DNA of 39,495 bases. Source: Oryzibacter oryziterrae (GTDB lineage Bacteria > Pseudomonadota > Alphaproteobacteria > Rhizobiales > Pleomorphomonadaceae). A program made the translations under genes and the position numbers. The notes beneath the pieces are model-generated. The model was given only the letters and a program-made list of their open reading frames with translations, did not search any database and was not told the origin of the DNA. Positions 1 to 8,733 of the stretch are shown piece by piece; positions within the stretch are counted from its first letter, which is position 1, and the number at the start of each line of letters is the position of its first letter. The stretch is taken from assembly GCF_021864535.1 (NCBI RefSeq), contig NZ_JAKJIC010000030.1, positions 1 through 39,495 on the forward strand, in the 5' to 3' direction.

Positions 1-743
1 TTGGCGTCGACGTCGCCCTGGAATGCACGGGCATCTTCACGTCCAAGGACAAGGCCTCGCTGCATCTGCAGGCCGGTGCCAAGCGCGTGCTGGTTTCGGC
101 CCCCGCTGACGGCGCCGACCTGACGGTCGTCTTCGGCGTCAACGACGACAAGATCACCAAGGACCACATCGTCCTGTCGAACGCCTCGTGCACCACCAAC
201 TGCCTGTCGCCCGTCGCCCAGGTCCTCAACAATGCCATCGGCATCGAGAAGGGCTTCATGACGACGATCCACAGCTACACCGGCGACCAGCCGACGCTCG
301 ACACGCTGCACAAGGACCTCTACCGCGCCCGTGCTGCCGCCCTGTCGATGATCCCGACCTCGACCGGTGCTGCCAAGGCCGTCGGCCTCGTCCTGCCCGA
401 GCTCAAGGGCAAGCTCGACGGCGTCGCCATCCGCGTGCCGACCCCGAATGTGTCGGTGGTGGATCTGGTCTTCACCGCCAAGCGCGCCACGACGGTCGAA
501 GAAGTCAACGCCGCCATCAAGGCTGCCGCCACCTCCGGTCCGCTCAAGGGCATCCTGGGCTATACCGACCAGCCGAACGTGTCGTCGGACTTCAACCACG
601 ACCCGCATTCGTCGATCTTCCACCTCGACCAGACCAAGGTCATGGACGGCACCATGGTGCGCATCCTCACCTGGTACGACAACGAGTGGGGCTTCTCCAA
701 CCGCATGGCCGATACGGCTGTGGCGATTGCAAAGACGCTCTGA
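1..743 (+). CDS. gap: Glyceraldehyde-3-phosphate dehydrogenase, type I (5' end outside window)
   Basis: Catalyses NAD-dependent phosphorylating oxidation of glyceraldehyde 3-phosphate to 1,3-bisphosphoglycerate in cytosolic glycolysis/gluconeogenesis. The reading frame is open from base 3 to the TGA; the N-terminal part of the NAD domain lies upstream of the window. The active-site motif [10 protein letters not shown] with the nucleophilic Cys is present, followed by the family blocks [40 protein letters not shown] and the C-terminal [12 protein letters not shown]. Identity as class I GAPDH is secure. A strong terminator follows immediately, so no pgk or fba gene is co-transcribed downstream here, unlike the gap-pgk arrangement seen in many related genomes. 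Confidence 0.97.
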   Translation, partial: GVDVALECTGIFTSKDKASLHLQAGAKRVLVSAPADGADLTVVFGVNDDKITKDHIVLSNASCTTNCLSPVAQVLNNAIGIEKGFMTTIHSYTGDQPTLDTLHKDLYRARAAALSMIPTSTGAAKAVGLVLPELKGKLDGVAIRVPTPNVSVVDLVFTAKRATTVEEVNAAIKAAATSGPLKGILGYTDQPNVSSDFNHDPHSSIFHLDQTKVMDGTMVRILTWYDNEWGFSNRMADTAVAIAKTL

Positions 744-797
744 TCGACGCAATTGAAACTCCGCCGGCACAAGGCGGAGATCTCGACAAACTCTCCA

Positions 798-833
798 GCC
801 CCGCCACCGTCCCTGGCGGGGCTTTTGTTTTTT
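798..833 (+). terminator. Rho-independent terminator of gap
   Basis: A perfect 9-bp stem (GCCCCGCCA / TGGCGGGGC) with a 7-nt loop is followed by a T-rich tail (TTTTGTTTTTT). It lies 55 nt after the gap stop codon. Confidence 0.88.
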
Positions 834-988
834 GAGGGACGTTTGCCCGATCGACTGCATGGTGCTGATTTCGCCGAACGAACAAAAGCAGCATAGGCAG
901 TGCTCCGGCGGTGAGGGCTGTCGGCATTCAAATGTTTGACCGTCGCGGCCGAGTGGGAGAGAGGGGTATCACTGCTGACGGCCGCGAA

Positions 989-1202
989 GAATTGCGGTGA
1001 CTGCTTTTCGAATTCACCTCTGGTGCTCGGGAGGCTCGCACGCGCGGTCAGGGTGAATTCGGATAGCTGTCACCAGGCAATTCGGGGTGGGAGTCCAGGC
1101 GAGGACGAATTGCCTGGTGACAGCTAGCCCAATTCATTGAAAGACCTGAGAAATACCGCCACGCGCCGCGCGTGAATTGAGCAAGCAGTCACCGGAATTC
1201 TG
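989..1202. repeat. Four alternating copies of a ~30-nt palindromic repeat
   Basis: Four units occur at about 989-1017, 1053-1084, 1106-1136 and 1172-1202 in the orientations +, -, +, -. All share the framework GAATTsC, an optional CT, GGTGACwGCT, then four variable bases and AATTCAy. The inner two form a 19-bp perfect inverted repeat (1064-1082 with 1108-1126) and the outer two an 18-bp arm with one mismatch (989-1006 with 1183-1200), so the array folds as nested hairpins. Spacers are symmetric at roughly 35, 21 and 35 nt. This is the look of a REP/BIME-type dispersed element; no matching transposase is in the window. Confidence 0.8.
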
Positions 1203-1264
1203 CGTCCCACAAACACCGTCACCTCCGCAAGGCCGAGGCCTCCGGAGCTTCACCTTCATCATCT

Positions 1265-1342
1265 CCCCACGCAATGCGGGGACGGGAGCGCGGCGGGGCC
1301 GCGGTAAGGTTTGGAGTAGGATAGCGGTCGCCCGCGCTCCCG
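1265..1342. repeat. GC-rich hairpins
   Basis: An 11-bp perfect inverted repeat (CGGGAGCGCGG at 1283-1293 with its complement at 1332-1342) encloses about 38 nt and is preceded by a smaller CCCC..GGGG hairpin. There is no T-tract on either strand, so it is not a typical terminator. Function unknown. Confidence 0.5.
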
Positions 1343-1684
1343 CCCGGTGTGTACGAAGCCTGTCCGAGAGCTCGCGCCCCCGATTTTAAACGGTACGTCT
1401 TCAGGGCTGTCCCGGCTTTGGTCAGCATCCCCGAGGGGACACCTCCCGAGCCTCCGTCTGCCGCAACGCCCGAGGGCGCGCGGGGAAAGACAGTGGCCCA
1501 TCGGCCGGAGCCAGGCGGTCCCGGTTACGAAAGGACGGGCTGCGTGACTCATCGCCATCAGTGCCGCCTCCGTCGCTCTGGACCCACCCGACACCCCTAT
1601 CGCCCTCCTGCTTCAGGGCACCCCGTCCGCGCGCTTGCCGGTCCCGAAACGGGACCGACCAGCAATCGCGCTCCTCTTTTTGCG

Positions 1685-1729
1685 CGCATGCTCTTGTCGA
1701 AAAAGTCTGCAACTTTTTCGGAGCATGCG
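1685..1729. repeat. 45-bp palindromic element
   Basis: Outer arms CGCATGCTC / GAGCATGCG (9 bp, perfect) enclose inner arms GAAAAAGT / ACTTTTTC around a CTGCA loop. The architecture (GCATG outer arm, a short asymmetric TTGTC bulge, an inner A/T arm, CTGCA-type loop) resembles the ~45-bp palindromes that are common between genes in Rhizobiales. The family link is from memory; the palindrome is read directly. Confidence 0.7.
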
Positions 1730-1954
1730 TGTGCGGGGCAGTGGTACCGAGGTCAGGCTCGCCCGGGACTGCCACCAGTCGGCAGGCGCGGGACCGGTCC
1801 CCGGCCAGATGCTCGGTGCTGGATCCTGACACCTCCCCGCCGGCCGCGGATGAGGGGAAGTGTAAGGGCGGGAGGGGGGAGCGCGGATAAGATTTTTCGA
1901 GGGGATGGCGGGCGGAATGGATGGGGTGGGGGCGCCCCGTCTTCCCCCAACGCC

Positions 1955-2095
1955 GTCATGGTCCGCGGAGGCGGACCATCCATGCAGTCAGAGCAAAGAT
2001 GTAGATGGCCGCATCCGCAACACTCTCCGAAAGAAGCGGGCCTTCGGACTTTGTTCGCGTGACTGCGTGGATGGTCCGTCTTCACGGACCATGAC
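1955..2095. repeat. Inverted pair of hairpin elements
   Basis: Two ~43-nt copies face each other. Each carries a 9-bp hairpin: ATGGTCCGC/GCGGACCAT at 1958-1979 and ATGGTCCGT/ACGGACCAT at 2071-2092. Each is followed on its own strand by CCAyGCAGTCA and then a CAAAG end. Sequence changes keep the hairpins paired (C-G versus T-A at the last pair), which suggests the fold matters. About 50 nt of unrelated sequence separates the copies. Confidence 0.7.
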
Positions 2096-2129
2096 AAGCG
2101 GAAAGGTGAAGGAGAAGCGCTCGGAGCCT

Positions 2130-2256
2130 CCTTCTCCCCTTGTGGAAGAAGGTGCCCGGCAGGGCGGATGAGGGGTGAAAGTGCCAACGATCAAGGTCGA
2201 GCTGGCACCCCTCACCCGGCGACTTCGTCGTCACCCTCTCCCACAAGGGGCGAGGG
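2130..2256. repeat. Long intergenic repeat, copy 1
   Basis: The first ~89 nt match a second copy near 8.7 kb almost base for base, including CCTTCTCCCCTTGTGG, AGAAGGTGCCCGG, AGGGCGGATGAGGGGTG, GTGCCAACG and GTCGAG. In this copy the element closes on itself: an inverted CACCCCTCACCCGG arm and a terminal CTCTCCCACAAGGGG pair back to the start. This is typical of dispersed intergenic repeats of Rhizobiales. Confidence 0.8.
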
Positions 2257-2481
2257 TTGGGCATTGGCGCTTGGTGCAACGAGGGCCGGCGTAACTGTCG
2301 CCGGCATGCGTGGCGACTGCCTTTTCGGTTTCATCTCTTTGCAGCCGAGAAGATCGAGCGCGGGCCTCGCCCCACACGGGGCGAGGTTCGGGCGATGGCG
2401 CTTGGCAAAAGAATTGCGGCTCTTCCTTTCCCTGTTCTTTGCCATGTATCAACGCGTCACAGGCGGGGATGAGGGAAACTT

Positions 2482-2512
2482 GATCTTCAAGCACATGAAA
2501 TGTGCCAAGATC
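2482..2512 (+). promoter_or_regulatory. Inverted repeat in the focA leader
   Basis: GATCTT-CAA-GCACAT-GAA-ATGTGC-C-AAGATC gives two 6-bp arm pairs around a 3-nt centre, ending 11 nt before the focA Shine-Dalgarno. It could be an operator or a leader-RNA hairpin controlling focA. It does not fit the FNR consensus. Confidence 0.5.
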
Positions 2513-2540
2513 GCGACAACCACAGGAGCCCGATGATTCA

Positions 2541-3410
2541 ATGACTGCGCAGGACAAGCACCAGACCTATGAAATATTTGGCTCCGATGCCTATGCCCCG
2601 GCCGAGATCCAGAACAAGGTGGAGCAGCTGGGCGTGAAGAAGGCGCGCATGCCCTGGACGGCGAGCTTCATGCTGGCCATCGTCGCCGGCGGTTCGATCG
2701 GCTTTGGCGGCATGTTCTTCGCGATCGTGCTGTCGGACGCCTCGCTCGGCTTTGCCGTGCAGCGCGTGCTCGGCGGTCTGGTGTTCACGCTGGGGCTCGC
2801 CATCGTGATGATCGCCGGCGCGGAGCTGTTCACCGGCAACTGCCTGCTGGTGATGGCCTGGGCCAGCCGGCTCTTGCGCACAAGCGAGGTGCTGCGCAAC
2901 TGGGTGATCATCTGGACCGGCAATCTCGTGGGAGCGGTCGGACTGATGGCCCTGCTGCTGCTCGCCCATACCGCCAGCCTCAACAATGGCGCGGTGGGAG
3001 ACGCGGTGATCCGGCTCGCCGCCGCCAAGATGGCACCTGACGCCCTGACCATCTTCTTCAAGGCCGTGCTCTGCAACATTCTCGTCTGCCTGGCCGTCTG
3101 GCTCTCTTATGCCGGGCGATCGGTAACCGACAAGATCCTGGGCATGGCCCTGCCCGTTTCGGCCTTCATTGCCGCCGGCTTCGAGCATTGCATCGCCAAC
3201 ATGTTCTTCCTGCCCTATGCCTGGGCGCTGGCGCAAACGGGCCACCTGCCCGAGGGCGTGGATCCGTCCGTGTTTACCCTCGGCAACATGCTGCACAACA
3301 TCGTGCCGGCAACGCTCGGCAATATCGTCGGCGGGGCCGGACTGGTGGGGGTGATCTACTGGATCATCTACCGCCGAAGCCTCGGGGTCAGCACGATTCC
3401 GCGTGCGTGA
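2541..3410 (+). CDS. focA: Formate channel FocA (FNT family)
   Basis: Inner-membrane pentameric channel that exports, and at low pH imports, formate. The 289-residue product has both FNT signatures: MIAGAELFTG (about residues 90-99) and AVLCNILVCLA (about 175-185). The gating-histidine region EHCIANMFFLPYA places His at about residue 216 (His209 in E. coli FocA). Six hydrophobic segments fit the FNT fold and length (E. coli 285). I chose the ATG with AGGAG 12 nt upstream; an in-frame GTG 39 nt earlier would add a non-conserved, hydrophilic extension and sits inside the leader hairpin. Position before pflB supports formate rather than nitrite as substrate. The 513-nt gap to pflB means pflB may have its own promoter. 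Confidence 0.95.
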   Translation: MTAQDKHQTYEIFGSDAYAPAEIQNKVEQLGVKKARMPWTASFMLAIVAGGSIGFGGMFFAIVLSDASLGFAVQRVLGGLVFTLGLAIVMIAGAELFTGNCLLVMAWASRLLRTSEVLRNWVIIWTGNLVGAVGLMALLLLAHTASLNNGAVGDAVIRLAAAKMAPDALTIFFKAVLCNILVCLAVWLSYAGRSVTDKILGMALPVSAFIAAGFEHCIANMFFLPYAWALAQTGHLPEGVDPSVFTLGNMLHNIVPATLGNIVGGAGLVGVIYWIIYRRSLGVSTIPRA

Positions 3411-3923
3411 TGATATGCTCTCTCCGCATGGCTGGCATCGAGAACGCGGCTGGCCATGCGTGAGAAAAACTTCTCCAGATTTTGCATGATAAACCATTGC
3501 GCGAATCTTGGACGTGCGATGTGCGGGCTTTCGTGTCCTTTCCTTGGGGCGCTGCGCTCGCCTTTCGCAGGAAAAAGCCATCAAAACAGATGCTTGGAAC
3601 GTCTGCCCTCAAAGGGTGCAGCCTGTACCGGGCGATGCGGTCGAGCTCCAGGCGCTCCGGCCGCCGGGTTCTGAAGATGCGCTCACACTCAAAAATTGAA
3701 AAATGCGCAAGAAATATTCGTGCGCCATACCGATTTAAAGAATATCGAAAATGAGGCTCCGTATATGTGCTTACTTTACTCTGTGGCTCAGGTAATAGAT
3801 CTCAGAGTCATGAGCGTCAAGTTGAGCTGAAAACTCAACAACCCGTAAGTAATATGTGTTATGTGATGCTCAGCGAAAACAAGGCCTGCAAGGGTCGGTT
3901 GCGATAGCAAGGGAGCCAATATC
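3411..3923. other. focA-pflB intergenic region, probable pflB promoter
   Basis: The first 60 nt contain a hairpin (CGCATGGC / GCCATGCG, 3425-3460, 20-nt loop) without a T-tract. From about 3680 to 3900 the composition turns AT-rich compared with its surroundings, consistent with a promoter. A GTTGAG-N7-CTCAAC inverted repeat at 3821-3839 is a candidate protein site; its spacing rules out a standard FNR/Anr box (TTGAT-N4-ATCAA). No gene is seen. Confidence 0.5.
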
Positions 3924-6194
3924 ATGAACATGCACGTCACCTCCGAAGCCGTCGAAGCCGATAACAGCAATGCCTGGCGCGACTTCGCTGCCGGCAACTG
4001 GACGCGCGAGGTCGCCGTCCGCGACTTCATCATCGCCAATGTCACCCCCTATGTGGGCGACGCCGCCTTCCTCGCCCCGGTGACCGGGCGCACGGAGGCG
4101 CTCTGGGGCAAGCTCAAGGACCTGTTGAAGGCCGAGCGCGACAACGGCGGCGTGCTCGACGTCGACGCCAGCCACGTGTCGTCCATCGCCACCCATGGCC
4201 CCGGCTATATCGACCGCGAACTCGAGCAGGTGGTCGGCCTGCAGACGGATGCGCCGCTCAAGCGCGCCATCATGCCCTTCGGTGGCTATCGCATGGTCAA
4301 GAGCGGTCTTGAGGCCTATGGCTTCAAGGGCGAGGACTATTTCGACAAGGTGTTCCCGGCCATCCGCAAGACGCATAATGACGGCGTCTTCGACGTCTAC
4401 ACGCCGGAAGCGCTCAAGTGCCGCAAGTCCGGCATCATCACCGGCCTGCCCGATGCCTATGGCCGCGGCCGCATCATCGGCGACTATCGCCGCGTGGCGC
4501 TCTACGGCGTCAATCGCCTGATCGCTGACAAGAAGGCGCAGGCGGCGAGCTATGAACTCGACCAGATCGACGAAACCGTGCTCCGGGCTCGCGAGGAGAT
4601 CGCCGACCAGATCCGCGCACTGAAGGAACTGGTTGTCATGGGCAAGACCTATGGCTTCGATCTCTCCCGCCCGGCCGAGAATGCCCGCGAGGCGATCCAG
4701 TGGGTCTACCTCGCCTATCTCGGTGCGGTGAAGGAAGCCAATGGCGCGGCCATGTCGATCGGCCGCGTGTCGTCCTTCCTCGACATCTACATCGCCCGCG
4801 ACATCGCCGAGGGCACGCTTTCGGAAGCCGAGGCGCAGGAGCTGATCGACCATTTCGTCATGAAGCTGCGCATCGTCCGCTTCCTGCGCACGCCCGAGTA
4901 TGACCAGCTGTTCTCCGGCGACCCGACCTGGGTGACCGAGGTGATCGGCGGCATGGCCCACGACGGCCGCACGCTGGTGACCAAGTCGTCCTTCCGCTTC
5001 CTGCACACGCTGGAAACGCTGGGGCCGGCGCCGGAACCGAACCTCACGGTGCTGTGGTCCGAGCAACTGCCCAAGGGCTTCAAGGAATTCTGCGCGCTGA
5101 CCTCGATCCGCACCTCGTCGATCCAGTATGAGAGCGACGACCTGATGCGGCCATATTGGGGCGACGACTACGGCATCGCCTGCTGCGTGTCGGCCATGCG
5201 CATCGGCAAGCAGATGCAGTTCTTCGGTGCCCGCGCCAATCTGGCCAAGACGCTGCTCTATGCCATCAATGGTGGCCGCGACGAGATCTCCGGCGAGCAG
5301 GTCGGCATGACCATGGCGCCGGTGACCGGCGACGTGCTCGACTTCGAGGACGTCAAGGCCAAGCTGATCCCGATGATGGGCTGGCTCGCCCGCGTCTATG
5401 TCAATGCGCTCAACGCCATCCACTACATGCACGACAAGTATATGTATGAGCGGCTGGAAATGGCGCTGCACGACCGCGACATCCTGCGCACCATGGCCTG
5501 TGGCATCGCCGGCCTGTCGGTGGCCGCCGACAGCCTCAGCGCCATCAAATATGCCAAGGTCAAGGTGATCCGCGATGCTCGCGGTCTGGCCACCGACTTC
5601 GAGATCGAGGGCAGCTATCCCGCCTTCGGCAACAATGACGATCGGGTCGATGACATCGCCGTCTGGCTGACCGAGACCTTCATGAACCAGCTGCGCAAGC
5701 AGAAGACCTATCGCGGTTCGGTGGCGACCCAGTCGATCCTGACGATCACCTCCAACGTGGTCTATGGCAAGAAGACTGGCTCCACGCCGGACGGTCGCAA
5801 GGCCGGTCAACCCTTCGCGCCGGGTGCCAACCCGATGCACGGGCGCGACGTGAAGGGCGCCATGGCCTCCATGGCCTCGGTGTCGAAGCTGCCCTATGCC
5901 CATGCGCAGGACGGCATCTCCTACACCTTCACCATCGTACCGTCGGCACTCGGGGCGACCGATGAAGACCGCGTCGAGAACCTGATCGGCCTGCTGTCGG
6001 GCTACTTCCAGGGCAACGGCCACCATATCAACGTCAACGTCTTCGACCGCGAGACGCTGCTGCACGCCATGGATCATCCCGAGCTCTATCCGCAGCTCAC
6101 CATCCGGGTGTCCGGTTATGCGGTGAACTTCATCAAGCTGACCCGCGAGCAGCAGCTCGACGTGATCTCGAGGACCTTCCATGGACTCAACTAA
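3924..6194 (+). CDS. pflB: Formate C-acetyltransferase (pyruvate formate-lyase)
   Basis: Glycyl-radical enzyme converting pyruvate and CoA to acetyl-CoA and formate under anaerobic conditions, in the cytosol. At 756 residues it is close to E. coli PflB (760). The adjacent catalytic cysteines are in [10 protein letters not shown] (Cys420-Cys421), and the radical glycine is Gly731 in the C-terminal RVSGYAVNF block. N-terminal substrate-binding blocks (GFGTPE-type region replaced by [14 protein letters not shown] and [17 protein letters not shown]) are also recognisable. Start: AGGGAG lies about 9 nt before ATG. The 3' end overlaps pflA by 14 nt, implying translational coupling of enzyme and activase. 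PFL is uncommon in Hyphomicrobiales and suggests mixed-acid fermentation ability. Confidence 0.97.
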   Translation: MNMHVTSEAVEADNSNAWRDFAAGNWTREVAVRDFIIANVTPYVGDAAFLAPVTGRTEALWGKLKDLLKAERDNGGVLDVDASHVSSIATHGPGYIDRELEQVVGLQTDAPLKRAIMPFGGYRMVKSGLEAYGFKGEDYFDKVFPAIRKTHNDGVFDVYTPEALKCRKSGIITGLPDAYGRGRIIGDYRRVALYGVNRLIADKKAQAASYELDQIDETVLRAREEIADQIRALKELVVMGKTYGFDLSRPAENAREAIQWVYLAYLGAVKEANGAAMSIGRVSSFLDIYIARDIAEGTLSEAEAQELIDHFVMKLRIVRFLRTPEYDQLFSGDPTWVTEVIGGMAHDGRTLVTKSSFRFLHTLETLGPAPEPNLTVLWSEQLPKGFKEFCALTSIRTSSIQYESDDLMRPYWGDDYGIACCVSAMRIGKQMQFFGARANLAKTLLYAINGGRDEISGEQVGMTMAPVTGDVLDFEDVKAKLIPMMGWLARVYVNALNAIHYMHDKYMYERLEMALHDRDILRTMACGIAGLSVAADSLSAIKYAKVKVIRDARGLATDFEIEGSYPAFGNNDDRVDDIAVWLTETFMNQLRKQKTYRGSVATQSILTITSNVVYGKKTGSTPDGRKAGQPFAPGANPMHGRDVKGAMASMASVSKLPYAHAQDGISYTFTIVPSALGATDEDRVENLIGLLSGYFQGNGHHINVNVFDRETLLHAMDHPELYPQLTIRVSGYAVNFIKLTREQQLDVISRTFHGLN

Positions 6195-6978
6195 CGCCCA
6201 GCTTCGCGAGGTTCCCCAGCCCTCCCGCCCCGTGCGGGAGGTGCGGCCGGTGGTGCGCGGCTTCGTGCATTCGAGCGAGGCGGGCGGCGCGGTCGATGGC
6301 CCCGGCGTGCGCTTCGTGCTGTTCGTCTCGGGCTGCCCCTTGCGCTGCCAGTATTGCCACAACCCCGACACTTGGCACACGCGCCAGGGCAAGGAAACCA
6401 CCAGCCGCGAGGCTCTTGCCGAGATCGCCAGCTATTCGGCCTTTCTCAAGCGCGCTCATGGCGGCGTGACCATTTCGGGCGGCGAGCCCATGGTGCAGCC
6501 CGACTTCCTGCGCGAAGTGCTGCATGGCTCCAAGGCCATGGGTCTGCACACGGCCATCGATACCTCGGGCTATCTCGGCCACCATATCGGCGACGACATC
6601 CTGGCCGACATCGATCTGGTGCTCCTGGACATCAAGGCCTTCTCGGAGGCCACCTATCACGAGGTCACCGGCGTCAAGCTGAAGCCGACGCTGGATTTCG
6701 CCCGCCGCCTCGCCGCCATGGGCAAGCCGATCTGGCTGCGCTACGTGCTGGTACCCGGCCTTACCGACAAGATGGACGAGATCTCCGAACTCGCCCGCTT
6801 CGCTGCCGGCCTCGGCAATGTGGAACGCGTCGACGTGCTGCCTTTCCACAAGATGGGCGAGTTCAAGTGGGACGACTGCGGCCGCCCCTACAAGCTGAAA
6901 GACACCCAGCCGCCGTCCGCCGAACTGACGGAAGAGGTTCGGAACGTGTTCCGCGCCGAGGGGCTGCTGACGCATTGA
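6181..6978 (+). CDS. pflA: Pyruvate formate-lyase activating enzyme (radical SAM)
   Basis: Radical SAM enzyme that abstracts hydrogen from the PflB glycine to make the active glycyl radical. The 265-residue product has the 4Fe-4S motif CPLRCQYC (Cys52, Cys56, Cys59), the SAM-binding ISGGEP block and the activase-specific YCHNPDTW. It is slightly longer than E. coli PflA (246) because of a ~20-residue N-terminal lead. The start lies inside the pflB 3' end with GAGG about 7 nt upstream. No second radical-SAM activase is present in the window. Confidence 0.96.
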   Translation: MDSTNAQLREVPQPSRPVREVRPVVRGFVHSSEAGGAVDGPGVRFVLFVSGCPLRCQYCHNPDTWHTRQGKETTSREALAEIASYSAFLKRAHGGVTISGGEPMVQPDFLREVLHGSKAMGLHTAIDTSGYLGHHIGDDILADIDLVLLDIKAFSEATYHEVTGVKLKPTLDFARRLAAMGKPIWLRYVLVPGLTDKMDEISELARFAAGLGNVERVDVLPFHKMGEFKWDDCGRPYKLKDTQPPSAELTEEVRNVFRAEGLLTH

Positions 6979-7073
6979 GGAGCAAGGGGGCGTGCCACCG
7001 GCTCCCCCATCTTCCCAAGCTGCCACTCCCGTGCTTTCCTGTCCCGTGTCGCCCCCTGACAACGGACGGATGC

Positions 7074-7946
7074 ATGCGTCTGACGCCCATCGCCCTGCCG
7101 CCTGAGATTGCGCCGTGGATCCATCAGATGTGGGTCTTCGAGAGCGAGCGGGGGCTGCCGCCGGGGGATGCGCGCGTCGTGGTGCCGAACGGTCGGCCGA
7201 AGCTGATCATACCCTGGCGCAACGGTCTGATGGCGGAAGCGTCCGGTCTTCGGCAGGTGCATGACGAGGGCGACGCGGTGCTGATCGGCCTTTGGGATGC
7301 GCCGACCGTCATTTCGTCATCACCGGCGGCCACGGTGTCCATCGGCATCGAGTTCAAGCCGAATGGTCTCAGCCGCTTCGTGGCCGGTGATATGTCCGAT
7401 CTCAATCAGAAGATCCTGCCGATCGGCGATGTGCTCGGGGCGCTGGGCGACAGGCTCAGGCGGCGCGTGATGGCGGCGGAGACTTGCGGTGATGCGGTCA
7501 GGGCGGCCATCGGCTTTCTGCTCGAGCGCTTCCGCGCGCTGGAGACCGGCCCTGCCCGCCTCGCGGACGAAGCCTTGCGGCTGATGGGCGAGAGCGGCTA
7601 CCGCCTTGATGTCGCCGATCTCGAACGCCGGCTCGGCTATTCGCGCCGCTACATCGCCGCCGTGTTTCAGCGCGACGTGGGACTGGCGCCCAAGCGCCTC
7701 AACTCCATCCTCGCCTTCGAACGGCTCTATCGCGCCTTCAGCCAGCACAAGTCGGCCAGCCTGTTGCGCGACGATGCGCTGGATCTCTTCTACGACCAGT
7801 CGCATTTCATCCGCCATTTCAAGCAGTTCACCGGGACCTCGCCCAGGCGCTTTGCCGAGATGGACAACGAGTTCGGTCGTATCTTCTACCGGACGCGGGA
7901 GGCGACCGGCAGTTCCCATTTGTCCAATACGGACCGGGAAGGATGA
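7074..7946 (+). CDS. AraC-family transcriptional regulator
   Basis: Predicted 290-residue DNA-binding regulator. The C-terminal ~90 residues (about 195-285) form the double helix-turn-helix of the AraC/XylS family: VADLERRLGYSRRYIAAVF as the first HTH and DLFYDQSHFIRHFKQFTGTSP as the second, ending in the typical xGxSPxRF. The N-terminal ~190 residues are a small-molecule sensing domain of the type that begins APWIHQMWVFES; the ligand is not evident. I chose the ATG preceded by ACGGACGGA because the reading frame upstream of it is a shadow of pflA. It is 95 nt after pflA and 42 nt before the VOC-YciI gene, which is its most likely target. Confidence 0.88.
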   Translation: MRLTPIALPPEIAPWIHQMWVFESERGLPPGDARVVVPNGRPKLIIPWRNGLMAEASGLRQVHDEGDAVLIGLWDAPTVISSSPAATVSIGIEFKPNGLSRFVAGDMSDLNQKILPIGDVLGALGDRLRRRVMAAETCGDAVRAAIGFLLERFRALETGPARLADEALRLMGESGYRLDVADLERRLGYSRRYIAAVFQRDVGLAPKRLNSILAFERLYRAFSQHKSASLLRDDALDLFYDQSHFIRHFKQFTGTSPRRFAEMDNEFGRIFYRTREATGSSHLSNTDREG

Positions 7947-7988
7947 GGCAGGTTGCGCGCATTGGCCCTCTCGCATACGGAGACAACA

Positions 7989-8714
7989 ATGCATCACCTC
8001 AGCAACTGGATCGAAATCCCGGTCACCGACATGGCGCGCGCCCGCCGCTTCTATGAAGCACTGACCGGCGCTGAGCTGACGGAATTCGACTTCGGCCCCT
8101 TCCGTTACGCCATGTTCGGCACGCAGGATCGCTTCAATGCGGGCGCCCTTGTGAAGGGCGAAGGCTACGATCCTTCTCCCGCCGGCCCGGTGATCTATCT
8201 CGACGCCAGCGGGCGCATAGACGAACTTGCTGTCCGCCTCACGCAACTCGGTGCGACGATCCTGATGCCGAAGACCTTCCTGTCCGACGAAGCCGGCGAG
8301 GTGGTTTTGTTCCTCGACAGCGAGGGCAATCGGCTTGGTTTGCAGGCACCGGTCGCGCGAGCGAAAGACGCTCCGGTGGATGATGCGACAATGCAGGCCC
8401 AGCTCGGCAGTGCCAAACCGGCCATCGCCTTCGTGCTGACGCGCGGCCCCGCCCATGACGATCCAGCCACGGCGCCGATGCAATGGGAACACGCCCGCAA
8501 CATGTTCACGCTGATGCGCGACGGCACGCTGTCCCACGTCAGCGCCTTCATGGACGGCACCGACCTCTTGGGCTACGGCATCCTGACGGTGGCGACACCC
8601 GCGGAGGCGGACGCCATTCTAGCTGATGATCCCGGCGTACTCTCCGGCCGCCTCAGCTATCGCCTGCTGACGGCCGTGGCGTTTGACGCGGGGAACGTGG
8701 CTCACCGACTGTGA
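7989..8714 (+). CDS. VOC-domain / YciI-like fusion protein
   Basis: Two modules in 241 residues. Residues 1-122 are a glyoxalase/bleomycin-resistance (VOC) domain starting NWIEIPVTDMARARRFYEAL with the closing LFLDSEGNRLGL. Residues about 142-235 resemble the YCII-related domain: WEHARNMFTLMRDG, VSAFMDG, LLGYGIL, then ADAILADDPG. Such fusions probably act on small reactive or aromatic substrates, but no substrate can be assigned. The GGAGA ribosome site is 5 nt before the ATG. Its position directly behind an AraC regulator suggests a two-gene stress or catabolic unit. VOC assignment is firm; the YciI part is by pattern only. Confidence 0.85.
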   Translation: MHHLSNWIEIPVTDMARARRFYEALTGAELTEFDFGPFRYAMFGTQDRFNAGALVKGEGYDPSPAGPVIYLDASGRIDELAVRLTQLGATILMPKTFLSDEAGEVVLFLDSEGNRLGLQAPVARAKDAPVDDATMQAQLGSAKPAIAFVLTRGPAHDDPATAPMQWEHARNMFTLMRDGTLSHVSAFMDGTDLLGYGILTVATPAEADAILADDPGVLSGRLSYRLLTAVAFDAGNVAHRL

Positions 8715-8733
8715 CAACTAAATGCCGCCAAAG

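Larger units (their letters stand above)
744..2540. other. Gene-free, repeat-rich interval between gap and focA
   Basis: No reading frame here has a plausible start, ribosome site and protein-like composition; the open frames are overlapping GC-rich shadows on both strands. The interval holds the gap terminator, a four-copy alternating repeat, two GC-rich hairpins (one with an 11-bp stem near 1283-1342, one with a 7-bp stem and GAAAC loop at 1639-1657), a 45-bp palindrome, a pair of inverted hairpin elements, one copy of a longer element shared with the 8.7-kb region, and a hairpin just upstream of focA. These are listed separately. Most of 1343-1638 and 1730-1954 holds nothing I can name. 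Confidence 0.7.

Noticed and set aside
1349-2062. 237-codon plus-strand frame in the repeat island
   Set aside because: Runs through palindromes, has no ribosome site, and is extremely Pro/Arg/Gly-rich; competing frames of similar length exist on both strands.
2481-2490. FNR half-site TTGATCTTCAA upstream of focA
   Set aside because: Spacing between TTGA and TCAA is 3 nt, not 6; the larger dyad at 2482-2512 explains it better.
2502-2540. GTG start extending focA by 13 codons
   Set aside because: It lies within the leader hairpin, has no ribosome site, and the ATG at 2541 has AGGAG and gives the usual length.
744-2540. Insertion sequence or integron between gap and focA
   Set aside because: No transposase or integrase frame and no target-site duplication that I could see; repeats are short palindromes.
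3821-3839. FNR/Anr box upstream of pflB
   Set aside because: GTTGAG and CTCAAC are 7 nt apart; the FNR dyad needs TTGAT-N4-ATCAA. I kept it only as an unassigned inverted repeat.
3870-6401. 843-codon open frame antisense to pflB
   Set aside because: It mirrors the codon bias of pflB (GC-rich third positions), has His/Gly/Asp-rich nonsense composition and no family motif.
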